Of a DNA stretch of 64,000 nt, positions 54,540-64,000 are shown piece after piece. The notes beneath the pieces are model-generated. The model did not search any database and had not been told where the DNA came from. It was given only the letters and a program-made list of their open reading frames with translations. The first letter of the stretch is position 1; each line of letters begins with the position of its first letter. Source of the DNA: Verticillium longisporum (taxonomy: Eukaryota; Ascomycota; Sordariomycetes; Glomerellales; Plectosphaerellaceae); the NCBI GenBank assembly GCA_019188255.1, contig JAETXT010000015.1:434001-498000 (forward strand). Direction: 5' to 3'. A program made the position numbers and the translations under genes.

Positions 54540-55238
54540 TTAGTTGATGTTGATGCGGCGGGCCTCATGCTTAGGCGCCTTGGGTACGCGGATGGTGAGA
54601 ATGCCATCATTGAGACTGGCGGTGACGGCATCCTGGAGGATCTGGCCGGGGAAGTTGAAGGTGCGACTGAACTCGCCGATGCTGCGCTCGGTGACCCAGT
54701 ACTTGGCGGTGTCGCGGGGGCCGCGGGCCTTGGGGGTTGAGGCCTCCTCGGCGGCGGTCTTGCTGACCTCGGCGACAGTTGAGGCTGGGGTGGGTGCGGC
54801 AGTTGAGTCAGCACCGTCCGTCTCGTCCTCGACCGTGGGCTTGTGGAACTTTGGCGAGGAGCGTCCGGAGGCGGGCTGCTCATGCTTGTCGCTGCCCTCG
54901 GTCAAGGCACCGCTCGCGGAGGCATCTTCAAGAAGGCCCTTGGGAGGAGTGCCGGCAGTGTAGGAGCGCTGGACGCGGCCGCGAATGTGGAGAGTGTGAG
55001 GGTCCGTGAACTCGATGGAAACATCCTTCTTGTTCAGGCCGGCCAGCTCGCCGTGGAGTTCATAGGCGTCATCGACCTCGCGGACGTCAAACTTGGGCTG
55101 GAAGGCGATGGTGCCGCGCTGCTGACTCTGACCCTGGCGCGAGTATGTGTCAAAGTCATCGAGAAGGCGGAAGAGGGGGGTGAAGCTGGTCTCAGAGCCA
55201 GAGTTCGAGTTGTAAAAGTTGCGAGGGAAGAAGGCCAT
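54540..55238 (-). CDS. hsp30: Small heat-shock protein HSP30 (Hsp20/alpha-crystallin family)
   Basis: ATP-independent chaperone that binds unfolding proteins in heat and other stress. It is a single exon of 232 residues. The N-terminus MAFFPRNFYNSNSGSETSFTPLFRLLDDFDTYSR is the Hsp30 type. The alpha-crystallin domain begins at FQPKFDVREVDDAYELHGELAGLNKKDVSIEF. It is split by a long acidic Ser/Pro/Ala-rich insert (about residues 85-160), then resumes with WVTERSIGEFSRTFNFPGQI and SLNDGILTIRVPKAPKHEARRI. A large insert within the domain is a known feature of fungal Hsp30. The start ATG follows an in-frame open region that has no protein-like character and is taken as leader. Heat-shock elements and a TATA-like box lie 200-420 bases upstream. 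Confidence 0.95.
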   Translation of the reverse strand: MAFFPRNFYNSNSGSETSFTPLFRLLDDFDTYSRQGQSQQRGTIAFQPKFDVREVDDAYELHGELAGLNKKDVSIEFTDPHTLHIRGRVQRSYTAGTPPKGLLEDASASGALTEGSDKHEQPASGRSSPKFHKPTVEDETDGADSTAAPTPASTVAEVSKTAAEEASTPKARGPRDTAKYWVTERSIGEFSRTFNFPGQILQDAVTASLNDGILTIRVPKAPKHEARRININ

Positions 55239-55436
55239 TTTGATAGTCTGTGTGTGTGGTGTCTTGAGATAGTGGTTTGAAGGCGTGATGAACTTTAGGT
55301 TGCGAGTAGACTGAAGAATGGTGGGGTGTTTGGAGTCGATTGCTTGCTTGCTTTTGTAGGCTTTTGTAAACTGTAGACTGTTGTTCCGTGTGCTGATGAG
55401 GAAAAAGGAAAACGTTCTGTCGAGGGTCGAAGGAGG

Positions 55437-55446
55437 TCTTTTTATT
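55437..55446 (-). promoter_or_regulatory. TATA-like box of hsp30
   Basis: On the minus strand the string GAATAAAAAG lies about 200 bases before the start codon, between the start and the heat-shock elements. The placement fits a core promoter; the call is from motif and position only. Confidence 0.45.
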
Positions 55447-55486
55447 CTTCGTCGCCAGGCAACTGCGGACTTTCCTGTAGCATCTG

Positions 55487-55499
55487 GAAACTTCATGAA
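55487..55499. promoter_or_regulatory. Perfect three-unit heat-shock element
   Basis: GAA-AC-TTC-AT-GAA has three alternating nGAAn units with exact two-base spacing, the binding pattern of heat-shock factor trimers. It lies about 250 bases upstream of the hsp30 start. Confidence 0.8.
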
Positions 55500-55556
55500 A
55501 GTTGATGACAAGAAACCGAGCGAAAGTTTACGTATGCCACGGACAATGACTGATCA

Positions 55557-55564
55557 TTCGAGAA
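55557..55564. promoter_or_regulatory. Two-unit heat-shock element
   Basis: TTC-GA-GAA, a tail-to-tail pair of heat-shock factor units, lies about 320 bases upstream of hsp30. Confidence 0.55.
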
Positions 55565-55654
55565 TATACTCCAGAAGTCTTGTGGTGTCTGATGAAGCTA
55601 TCACGAACCCTCTGGAATCAAATGGACGGTGGTGGAATGATGTGGAATCAGAGT

Positions 55655-55662
55655 GAATCTTC
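55655..55662. promoter_or_regulatory. Two-unit heat-shock element
   Basis: GAA-TC-TTC, about 420 bases upstream of hsp30. With the two sites nearer the gene it makes a cluster, which raises the likelihood that each is real. Confidence 0.5.
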
Positions 55663-57032
55663 CTGACCAACCTCCTCTCCAAGGGCTCAGCTGAATTGCT
55701 GACGTTGATGTGAGTCTACAATCGACTTAGGAAGCATTTTCTTATTTGACGACGAATTTCAAGAGCACGCAAGTGGTTCGAAAGTAAATTCATATTCCAT
55801 TCAATTCAATGCCAACCTGATGTTGGGTTCTTGCAGTTTTGGTATGTATGGTGCACCGTACTTGTTGTGATTGCCAGCTGGTAACCGTCAGTCATCCTTG
55901 TGGTATCTGCCACCCCTCATCCCCACACTTTCCCATGGCAATGCTTAATAAGTTCAGTGGACAACGATGTTTGGCAGAAATATGACGTCATGATGGACAC
56001 TGCTCTGCCCCGAATCCTCCGTTTCAGCGAATTGATTCTACATAGGTAGGTGATCGGTGATGTGAAAAGTTCATCACCCAACGGTCAATTGGCTCGGCGT
56101 TTGAGTACCGCGTAAGATGTGTTGCCCAAACAAATCTGGCTGCCTCGCATGGCCAGCCAGTCCTTGGCCCAGCCTCGAACTTGCCGGCTTTCACACACCA
56201 CACTTTTCCCCCCTCATGTGCCTCATCCAAGTCTGAGAGCAGCCTAGATGTGATCTGCATACAACAAGGTGGCTAGGCAGACGATTATCAGTTGCATACA
56301 CGATCCGGGATGTCCGAACACCAAACCACCGCATCACGCGGCCAGACCTCTTAGTAAAACACCCCCAGTTTATCACAAGTGTGACTCGCCGGTCTGTCCG
56401 AGATAGGCGTTTCTTCTTGGACCCTTGGCAGCCAGTTTGTAGGGATGGTACTAGTTCTCCTTGCTATTTTGCCCCCTTGCGCCAGTACGCCGAGCCAAGG
56501 TTGAGGCTTCGGCACACCTCAGTCCCGGCTCAGGGCCCGGCGATCATTCGTAGTTTGTGGCGTTGTCCAGTGTTGGTTTCTTTCAGGCAAGAGATTGTCA
56601 GGGATGGTGGGTTGACAGACGGGCTCCAGCCACACAACACGGAGAAAGCCACTCGGGCGTGCCACAATAGCCCCAACTTCACTCCATCCTCAACGGAAGG
56701 AGCCCGGTTCTGCCACTCAATGACGCCGTTGACCGGAGGCGTTGACCGGTCGCATGTGCGTGACCGTACAATAAAGTATTCTAGCCACAACGTGTCACTG
56801 TGATGTATCTACTCGTCGTGATGGTGTTGTCCAATACCGAGCGAGGTGGCAGTTGCCAGAAGGTATACAATGATCGTATGCTTGTCCATTAAGAGCGAGA
56901 TCGTTGAAAGTCTAGGTCATGGGTAGAACGTCTTCCACTTCGCCCCCTTGTGTTCTTACGCGCTATGACCAGCATAGAGAGTCGTTCCCGTGGCGGCCAA
57001 TCCAAACATCGTCCGCAACTCCTGTTCATTCA
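55663..57032. other. Gap between hsp30 promoter and YTH gene
   Basis: About 1.4 kb without a supported gene. It contains a TAGGTAGGTG element near 56044. Short open frames on both strands have no conserved character. Confidence 0.45.
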
Positions 57033-59126
57033 TCATTGGTAGTGAGGTGGCCGCATAGAGGGCACGAACCCGCCCATCATGGCCATCCCTGGTCGCATTC
57101 CGTCCGCCATGGGGATCGGGCTCTGCGCTCGATTGAAGAGTCCAATCAGCTTGCGGCCAACTGAGGGCTCAAGTTCCGTGCCGTCTCTAGCAATCTTAAC
57201 TTCGCGATTCGAGTTCCAAGGGTTGCGCAGTCCGCGTGTCCGATAGAATGGCAGTCTTGTCGTTGACAGCCACTCTAGTCGGAAAGGCTTCCCCCATGAC
57301 TTGTTGCTGGCCTCAACCTCATCAAACCCTTTCCCACTGCTGACGTCGCTTTCTTCTTCTTCGTCCCCGCTTTCTCCATCTTCTCGACCAGCTTCCCAGA
57401 ATATGGTGCCACGAGCCGAATCATCGATTATTCTGCCCTTCGGGGCATGTTCCGTAGCTTCGGTCGCAATCGCTTTGGGCGCGTCCAAGTCGTTTGCTGA
57501 CTGTGCCTTGGGGGCGAATTCAATGGCTGCGGCTGGGTCTTCATTGATGGGCGACACCATCTTCGCATATCCAAAATACTCTCCCGATTTGTTGGCAGAG
57601 AAAACAAGGTACACATTGTCAACAGCCTGTCAAACCCCTGTTAGTGAGATTTCTGTCGGAGTAGTTGAATGAAACCTCAGCAGAACGCGCGCGCCAAAGC
57701 TTACCTTGAATGCATTGTTGAGCGTATCTTCGTTGTGAGACTGTGTTGCCCATATGCCAGTTCTTACACTCAGATCCAAATCTTCAACAGTCAAGCTCTT
57801 CAGAATGAAAAACTTGTCCTTCTGCGCCATTATTTCCGTATCATGGACCTGTGGTGACTTGCTGTCAAGTTCCGCTGTCGTTGCTTTTGCAGTGCCATCT
57901 ACAATGGTTTCCGAAAGAGGTGTGTGTGGTGTCGGAGGCTCGGCAGATGCTGCTGGCCCAGTGGGGACCGCCAAACCGGTCGTGCCTTCAACGGTGTTCT
58001 TGCGCAGACGGCTCACGAGTCTGACGGTTTGGAATTTTGAATCATGAAGTTTTTGTTGCGCCGCTACGCATGTTTGCTCGTCCTTGAAGTTTGCAAAGGC
58101 GCAGTTGCTCTTGGAGATAAGGAAGAGAGATTCGAGACCTGGTGCCTCTTTGCAAACGTGGTGGACAAGATTCATTAACTCCGTCTGGGGTGGCAGGTTA
58201 CCAATCCAAATAGCATGGCCTCGTAATAGTCAGATGGTGTTTTTCCGATTGACAAGAAATAACTTACCACTTTGTCGTGGCTTGCGAGGAGGACCTCGGA
58301 CAATTCCAGCCTTGTTTTCGCCGCCAGATTCTGCATTCGACAAATCAGTACAATTCCTTAGACTCTCAGGGAGCAGAAAAAACTCACCACCTGTTTTCGA
58401 TCCATGGACATATTGGGGACCAGATGCATGATCTCCGTTCGGTGACTGGGACGACGTTCTGTGCTCACCTGTCACCCCACCTCCGCCGTAATATTGTCCA
58501 GACGGTATGGGCTGGGATATGGCTTGATGATGTTGATGAAAGTTGGCGTTGTGTTGTGGGTAATAATAGGTAGGTGTCATTTGACTGTGCTGCTGATTCA
58601 ATGCCATGTGGTTCGGATAGAAAGTCAGATTAGGTCGTGTCTGTTGCTGCATCGGCGAGTGCGGTCCGCCGTAGAAATGATGCGTTTGCTGCGGCATATA
58701 AAAATGCTGACCCTGCATTGGCATCACATGCTGAGGTGCGTAATGATTGTTCATCGGTGGAGTCATCATAGCCGTAGATGGCGTAGAAGAGTTGAATCGC
58801 TGCTGCTGAGGTACGGGAGGATAGCCCACAGGTCGAAAATTGCCGGGTTGCTGAGGAAGGGCATTTGCCATGTTGGTCATGTTGTAAGCGCCGGAGCGGC
58901 CATTTCCAGATGGTTGGGCCATGTTGAACTGGGAGGAGAAAGCATGCTGGTCCTGCGTGTGCTGATGCTGCTGCTGGTGTTGCGAATGCTAGGGAAATTG
59001 ACCATGAGTGTCTTCGCTAACAACAGGATGTACAAGAGTAAAGGATGAACCTACATTGTGGACAGGCTGTTGAGGTTCTTGCGTCAAGTGATCCTCTGAG
59101 CTTGAGGGGGGTGGAATATCTCCCAT
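57033..59126 (-). CDS. RRM plus YTH-domain m6A-RNA-binding protein
   Basis: RNA-binding protein with a YTH domain of the YTHDC1/Mmi1 type, the fold that reads N6-methyladenosine or, in Mmi1, a sequence determinant. Exons on the minus strand are 59055-59126, 58388-58988, 58268-58330, 57705-58219 and 57033-57626. The protein has 614 residues. The first 230 are rich in Gln, His, Pro, Tyr and Asn and are prion-like. An RRM-like domain follows at about 246-320 (HAIWIGNLPPQTEL, NCAFANFKDEQTCVAAQQKL). The YTH domain is at about 381-580: FFILKSLTVEDLDLSVRTGIWATQ (cage Trp about 402), NVYLVFSANKSGEYFGYAKM, then FRLEWLSTTRLPFYRTRGLRNPWN and REVKIARDGTELEP. All splice phases are consistent. Intron 2 is 57 bases, stop-free and a multiple of three; intron 3 is only 48 bases with acceptor CGAG. 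The role in RNA decay is inferred from the family. Confidence 0.88.
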
Positions 59127-62100
59127 TGGTACGTGAAAACCCCCTAGAGGTTCGAGTTTAGGGTAGGAAATTCCGATCGGGACACTTGTGATGTGTATCG
59201 AAATTACTGCTCTCGCGAGTAATTCAAGATTGCAAAGTGCTCGAAACTGCTACCGAGTCGAGTAGGGGATATGGTATATATCCCAAAAGGTCGCAGCGAC
59301 CCAAGTTGGGGCAGCGAGCCTAGAATGCCCGGGGAAGGAGGTGCGTGGGTCGGGATGGTACGATGGACAGCTATGTATATGGGGGCACCGCGGCGAGATT
59401 GGTGCTATTTGTGGCAGATGAGAAATGGTGGTACTTGGACCAAATAAGGCTGGTATGATCAACTGCACACGTTTGGGGAAGCGAAGGGCAGCAACTCTGG
59501 GCGGCGTTCTGGAAGATCTGTCCACGGGTAATCCCAGCTGATCAATAAAAGGCTGCGTTCCGTGCTTGAGTGCCTGAGTGTGGGTGGCTCGTCCTGAAGT
59601 GTGCGATTGGGGTGTGCTGTGCTTGTCCGAAAAACCCTGCCGCCAGGTGGTACTTGTAGGGTATGATCTGGTGTCAACGAAATTCGTTGAAAGCAATCAG
59701 GGTTATCTGAGCGGCCAATACGGAACCAGAGAAGAGTCCGAGGCGAAGCAGGCCAGGGCCGAGCGACTTTGGCTTGGTTTAGGTGTCCAAATCAGAGGGC
59801 AGTGGCCGAAAAAAGGAGGAGACGATCCTGGAACCCCCCAATGCTCAAGGGTGTAAGCTGTCTTGAGGCGGCGCAAGGAGAGAGATGGCGGATGAAGGCG
59901 CGGGGGACAAGCGAAGACTATCTCTTGACGGGATGTCCAAACCAGAATGGAACCAGATTGGATCACGTCCAGGGACCTGCTGTACTTGCCACTGTACCGG
60001 AAGGCTGTCTTTTGCGTCTCCCGTAAACTAGGTGTGTCAACAGGGGAGGCTGGGGTTCGGCAAGCGCAGGCGTGAGGCTCAACACAGAGGGAGGCCACAG
60101 ACAGCGCGGCTCGTCAAACGTGTATGCGCCCAAGCTGAAAGATGATCGAAGGCGAGACGAGGCGAGTTGGTGAATAACAGTTGCGCAACAGAAAGAGGAT
60201 TCAGATGAGGAATCAAAGAGTAGAGTCAAACAGAGAGGAATATACACTTGGATGACCACAACCAAGAGCAGAGGTGAACGGAAGTGACAGATTGACAAAC
60301 CAAACGAGAGCATGCAAGAACACTCGGCGGCTGGACTTGAGAGAAGAGCCACAAGTTCAGCAAACTCGCTCGGGGCAGGATACGCGAAGTAGCGGACGAG
60401 ATGGCGGGTACCGAGAGGATTCGCCTCCCGCGCCGTTGATTCTAGCGTACTGGGCCCTGGTCGACGGGAGACAGGGATAGGGCTGGAGAGGCCGAGCAGC
60501 TGGGGGCCGGTTAGAGAGAACACACAGCCTTACCAGGTGCAAGAGAAAAGAGCAAGAAACAGTGTATGCGAGGGACAACGAGGCGATGAGGTTGATGGGG
60601 TTGACAGGGTGCCGTGGAGCGAGTGGCCAAAACCCAAGCACACCCAGCGGCTGTAGGGCTTGGTGGGCTTGCCGTTGTTGAGGACAGGGAAGGAACCCCC
60701 TCCCCCCGTCTCGCCTGTCCCCGGTGTCTGTGTCCAGGTCGCTGCTCGGGTCTGCATCTAGGTCTGCGCGTGTGTCTGGGTCCGGAGCCCAGGACCGGGA
60801 CTTTCTCAACCTACTGATTGATGCGTGAGACAGGGCAAGGGGTTCAATGGTTAAAACTTGGGGCCAGCCATCGATCCCGGCCATCGCCAAGGGGGGGCAG
60901 GGAGCTAGCCTGCTAGCCTGATAGACCACATGTCCCAAAGATGTGCATGCGCCATGTCGTACAATAGGATTGGAGCTGCCACTGGAGCTGTTGCTCAGAA
61001 CGGGGTCATGGTGCTGATCCCGGCAGCCTCAAGTCGACTGTCAACTTGTCAGCCTGGCCTGGGCGCGGTGCGTGGACCAGGGGTGGGCGAGAGGACAGGA
61101 GGCGCAACGACAGGATCAAGAGGATGTACGTAGAGAGACTCTGTCCATCAGGTCCGAACATAGCCCCGCGTGAGTTGCTGCCACGGACAATACCGTCTTC
61201 GCAGGTGGCCGATCCGTGGTGCTGTCTGGAGATCCATTTAGAGAGACTAGTCGACTTTGAATGGAGCAAGAGAAAGTTGGAGACCATTTGGAGACATTGG
61301 AGGCCAAAGTGGATTCAGCAATGGCGTCTAAATCAGAGTCTGGAGACGGCACACGAGAAAGCAGGGGTCGTTCGTGTACACGGTGGTAATGAATGAAGGT
61401 GGGTGTACTTCAAGATGCGGGAAGCCGAAGGGGAGAGGGGCGTGCAAGGGGTACAAGGGCGGGGATGGGATGGGATGGGATGGGAGGAGAGCGGAATAGG
61501 GGGCGTGACCGCATCACATGTGCCCATTGATACAGGGGGTGGATATAGGGCGAACCGGGGGCCAGGAGCACTAGCTCCTGCTTCAATGGGCCTCAGGTGG
61601 CGGCGACGTGGCTGAGGTCCTCGAGTGAAGTTCCTGAGCCCTTGCCAAGTGCCCCGTTCGGGTCACTTTCCGTTTCCTCTTTGCTCTTCCTGCCTTGGCC
61701 CTCCTTTTCTCCACCAGCGCTGCCCGGGTACAACACCAACCTGGACGAGAGAACAGCTCAACCCAGCGTGATCGCCCAACCCGACGCATACTTTCATCAT
61801 CGGAAATGTCCCCCGGAGCACCACGTCAACGGTCGGTCATCCAACAGGAACTGACTTGATCTGCAGTCCATCCGCTCCTGACTATCTGTCAAAGGCCTAT
61901 GGCTACACCGGATGGTTTGCCCGGCGTATGCCATCATCCCGCAATCGCCACGCCTGTCATCAAGGGTCTTTCTCCCTCGAGCTTGTTAGTGTATGACGGG
62001 GTTGCGAAGAGCGCAACCAGATTGGATGCAATCGTAACAGCCTTTGGCAAGGACAAAGCGTCCGCGTGCCTGGCCGAAGCCAATCCGGCGCCTTGGGATC

Positions 62101-64000
62101 TTATTGAGCTTTGGGATAATTTCTGCTTCAGATTACCTACCTAGCTAGGTGTTTTCCAGGCCCATCTCCGTCGTTCGATCGATGGCGAATGGAACAAACA
62201 ACCATCAAAGCACTCCCGGAAACCCTTGGCATTGCAAAGAGGAGTTCAGAGTTCACCCGCGCCGTTCCAAGCCTGTGACCCCTCTTGGGCCCTTTTGGCC
62301 CTCCTTCCACTCTCCTAGAGAAAAACGGCCATCGTGGCCGGAGCCAGGATTGATGCCGCGATCTCCGGATAAGAGTCGGCGGCGATGCTCATCGGTCAGG
62401 AGCTTGCACATGCAATGGATGTAGTCCGATAATTGTCGCTCGATCCCCAGGGACACGTCTCGCTGGGCGGAGGGAACCATGCGAGCAAGGCCGGTCTTGG
62501 TCCAGACCGCTGACCGCCCGAGCGCTTCCCTTACCCATTGCACTGCTCGAACCCCCATGCTGAAAGACCGCGACCTAGACTCAGGCTGTACCTGTTGGGC
62601 GATCACGATGCGCCTTCCCGTCGCTGCGCGGATGCATCGAACCGACTCGAAGAAGAAACCATCTCATCAAAAGGTGGCCCTCCGCTCGAGCTGCAGTCAG
62701 TTGCTGCTTATCGGCCCCAGTGGCTAGCTACATCAATGTGACTTCGATGAAAGGGCTTCCCGTACGAGACCAAATCGGTGGATTTGAATGGGAAACATTC
62801 GACAGGGATGAGCACTCGAACGGTCTTCAGGGTTCGATCCGTAATCACACCCCCCTCCCCCCCTCTCGCCACACCTTACGAGTGGGCTTGGCTTCCAGTG
62901 TGTCCTGAGCTGTGCGTGGCGACGAGCCGAAGAACTGCATGGCAACGGTTGTGTTGGGTGGAGTGTAGACGGCCATGGACCAGCTTCTGGACAGGCTCGG
63001 ATGACACTTCTTGCTATCCCAATCAAGGCATGTTGCCACTGCCAAACCCAGCTCGTTGACGCCGGTGCTGGTCATGGGGAGGTGGGCGAGTCGGGGAGTG
63101 AGTGGGTGTGGTGTGGAGGCTAGACTGGCACTGGAGCCTGGCTTCCGGTTTGCCAACCATGACATTGTCGCATTTTCTCGATACTCGTTGACGAACTCCC
63201 TTTTCCCCATCTTCGCACCCTCGGACCATTCGACGGCGTTAGCACGATACCACAACTAGAACACAGGCACCGCACCTCAGCATGCGACGCCCGCTTGTTC
63301 ATCGAGCCAAATGAACTGATAAAGTGACCTAGTGCAGCTGTAAGCTGACCACAAAAAGGAAACGATTGAGGCCATGCGTTGGCGCTCACGTTCATTCCAC
63401 TACCTGCATACTGCAAGAAATCTGAGGCTGGAATTTTGGTCTTACGCTCCACGTATGAGTGACCCTGAGCGATCCAATTTCCGAGGGGCACTGGCGTTGT
63501 CCAGCTCGGGCCGGAGCATTTACTCCGGCAGATACATTCCGGAAAAGCTGCCCTTTACTAGAGCGGCATGGCGGCCTTTCGGCAGCTGCCCTGAGCCAAG
63601 TGACTTCTCTCGGTGCTTCTCCTACAACGTACAGATCAAAATGCGTGCGCGGCCCCTTCAAAGCCGTGTGGACATCAAGAATTTCAAATGAAAGCGAACC
63701 ACTGAGCGGATTGCGCGAAATGCTCGGCACGTCTGGTCAGTTTTGCCACTTGGTGCGCGGGGCCCAGGCCGACGGCTGCCGATCATTGACCTTTACGCTC
63801 CTGATCTTCGATACTTCTGGGAGCCGTCGTTCGACGAAAAGGTTCGGACCCACGCCAAAATCCCGTGGAATGATGAAATGGTGAATGGCAAAATCCCTGT
63901 GCAGCTGACGGGGGGCTGCGGGTGTCGGTCGCCAGCGGCCAGTTGTGTAAATTTCTATTGGCAGGCATCTTGGTCCAGTGCACCAATAGCATGACCGAAT
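59127..64000. other. Gene-free right end of the window
   Basis: About 4.9 kb with no protein I can support. The open frames are short, basic or Pro/Ser-rich and overlap on several strands. Landmarks are a GGGAT tandem at about 61468-61486, a TACCTACCTAGCTAGG element at about 62135-62150 and a C/T run near 62849-62869. The leader of the YTH gene presumably begins here. A gene outside the window to the right may have its promoter in the last kilobases. Confidence 0.45.

Noticed and set aside
62820..62850. GGGTTCGATCC string near the right end
   Set aside because: Lacks the rest of a tRNA; probably chance.
1..64000. Search for a mobile element, secondary-metabolite cluster, toxin or other defence-like system
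   Set aside because: No transposase, reverse transcriptase, polyketide or peptide synthase, NLR or nuclease-helicase set is visible; the genes are scattered housekeeping functions.

Overview
The window is GC-rich nuclear DNA from a filamentous ascomycete (Pezizomycotina), most probably a Sordariomycete and perhaps a member of the Hypocreales. The signs are short introns of about 48 to 335 nt with GTRAGT-type donors and CTAAC/CTGAC branch points, pyrimidine-rich leaders, and the gene set itself: a split homeobox gene, an Hsp30-type small heat-shock protein, an Ssk2-type MAPKKK and an RRM plus YTH protein. Genus-level placement is inference.

Layout. 1-0.9 kb: promoter with a GATA array. 0.9-3.9 kb (+): exosome nuclease DIS3/RRP44. 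3.9-6.4 kb: gene-free, holding a decayed tandem repeat. 6.4-8.1 kb (-): nucleolar GTPase NUG1. 8.8-10.1 kb (+): HAD phosphatase of the glycerol-3-phosphatase type. 10.1-20.1 kb: a very long gene-free stretch with several minisatellites and a leader without ATG. 20.1-22.0 kb (+): homeobox transcription factor. 24.3-28.4 kb (-): MAPKKK SSK2. 30.0-32.3 kb (+): prolyl hydroxylase OFD1/TPA1. 32.8-35.2 kb (-): vacuolar endopolyphosphatase PPN1. 36.7-38.1 kb (-): glycine-cleavage T-protein. 39.2-40.7 kb (-): V-ATPase subunit H. 43.4-44.7 kb (+): an unassigned Cys-rich single-pass membrane protein. 45.5-46.5 kb (-): ribosomal protein L9. 47.1-48.3 kb (+): retromer VPS26. 48.7-52.3 kb (-): NUP120. 52.8-54.0 kb (-): RAD51. 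54.5-55.2 kb (-): HSP30. 57.0-59.1 kb (-): RRM-YTH protein. 59.1-64.0 kb: nothing recognisable.

Most genes are unlinked housekeeping functions. DIS3 and the YTH protein concern RNA decay, NUG1 and RPL9 the large ribosomal subunit, and PPN1, VMA13 and VPS26 the vacuole and endosome. SSK2 and the glycerol-3-phosphatase both belong to the osmotic-stress response. I see no secondary-metabolite, CRISPR-like or mobile-element cluster.

The most striking signals are irregularities in otherwise well-conserved genes. DIS3, NUG1 and SSK2 each lack one base in a C/G run, so each reading frame breaks once in its conserved part. The first two are essential genes in yeast, so base-calling error is the simplest explanation. 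VPS26 carries two in-frame TAG codons where the family has lysine. The T-protein has lost the catalytic aspartate of its FDVSHM motif within a tight cluster of substitutions. Also notable are the 10 kb region before the homeobox gene, ATG-free leaders of about 0.85-0.9 kb, and perfect short tandem repeats placed inside an intron and inside a leader.
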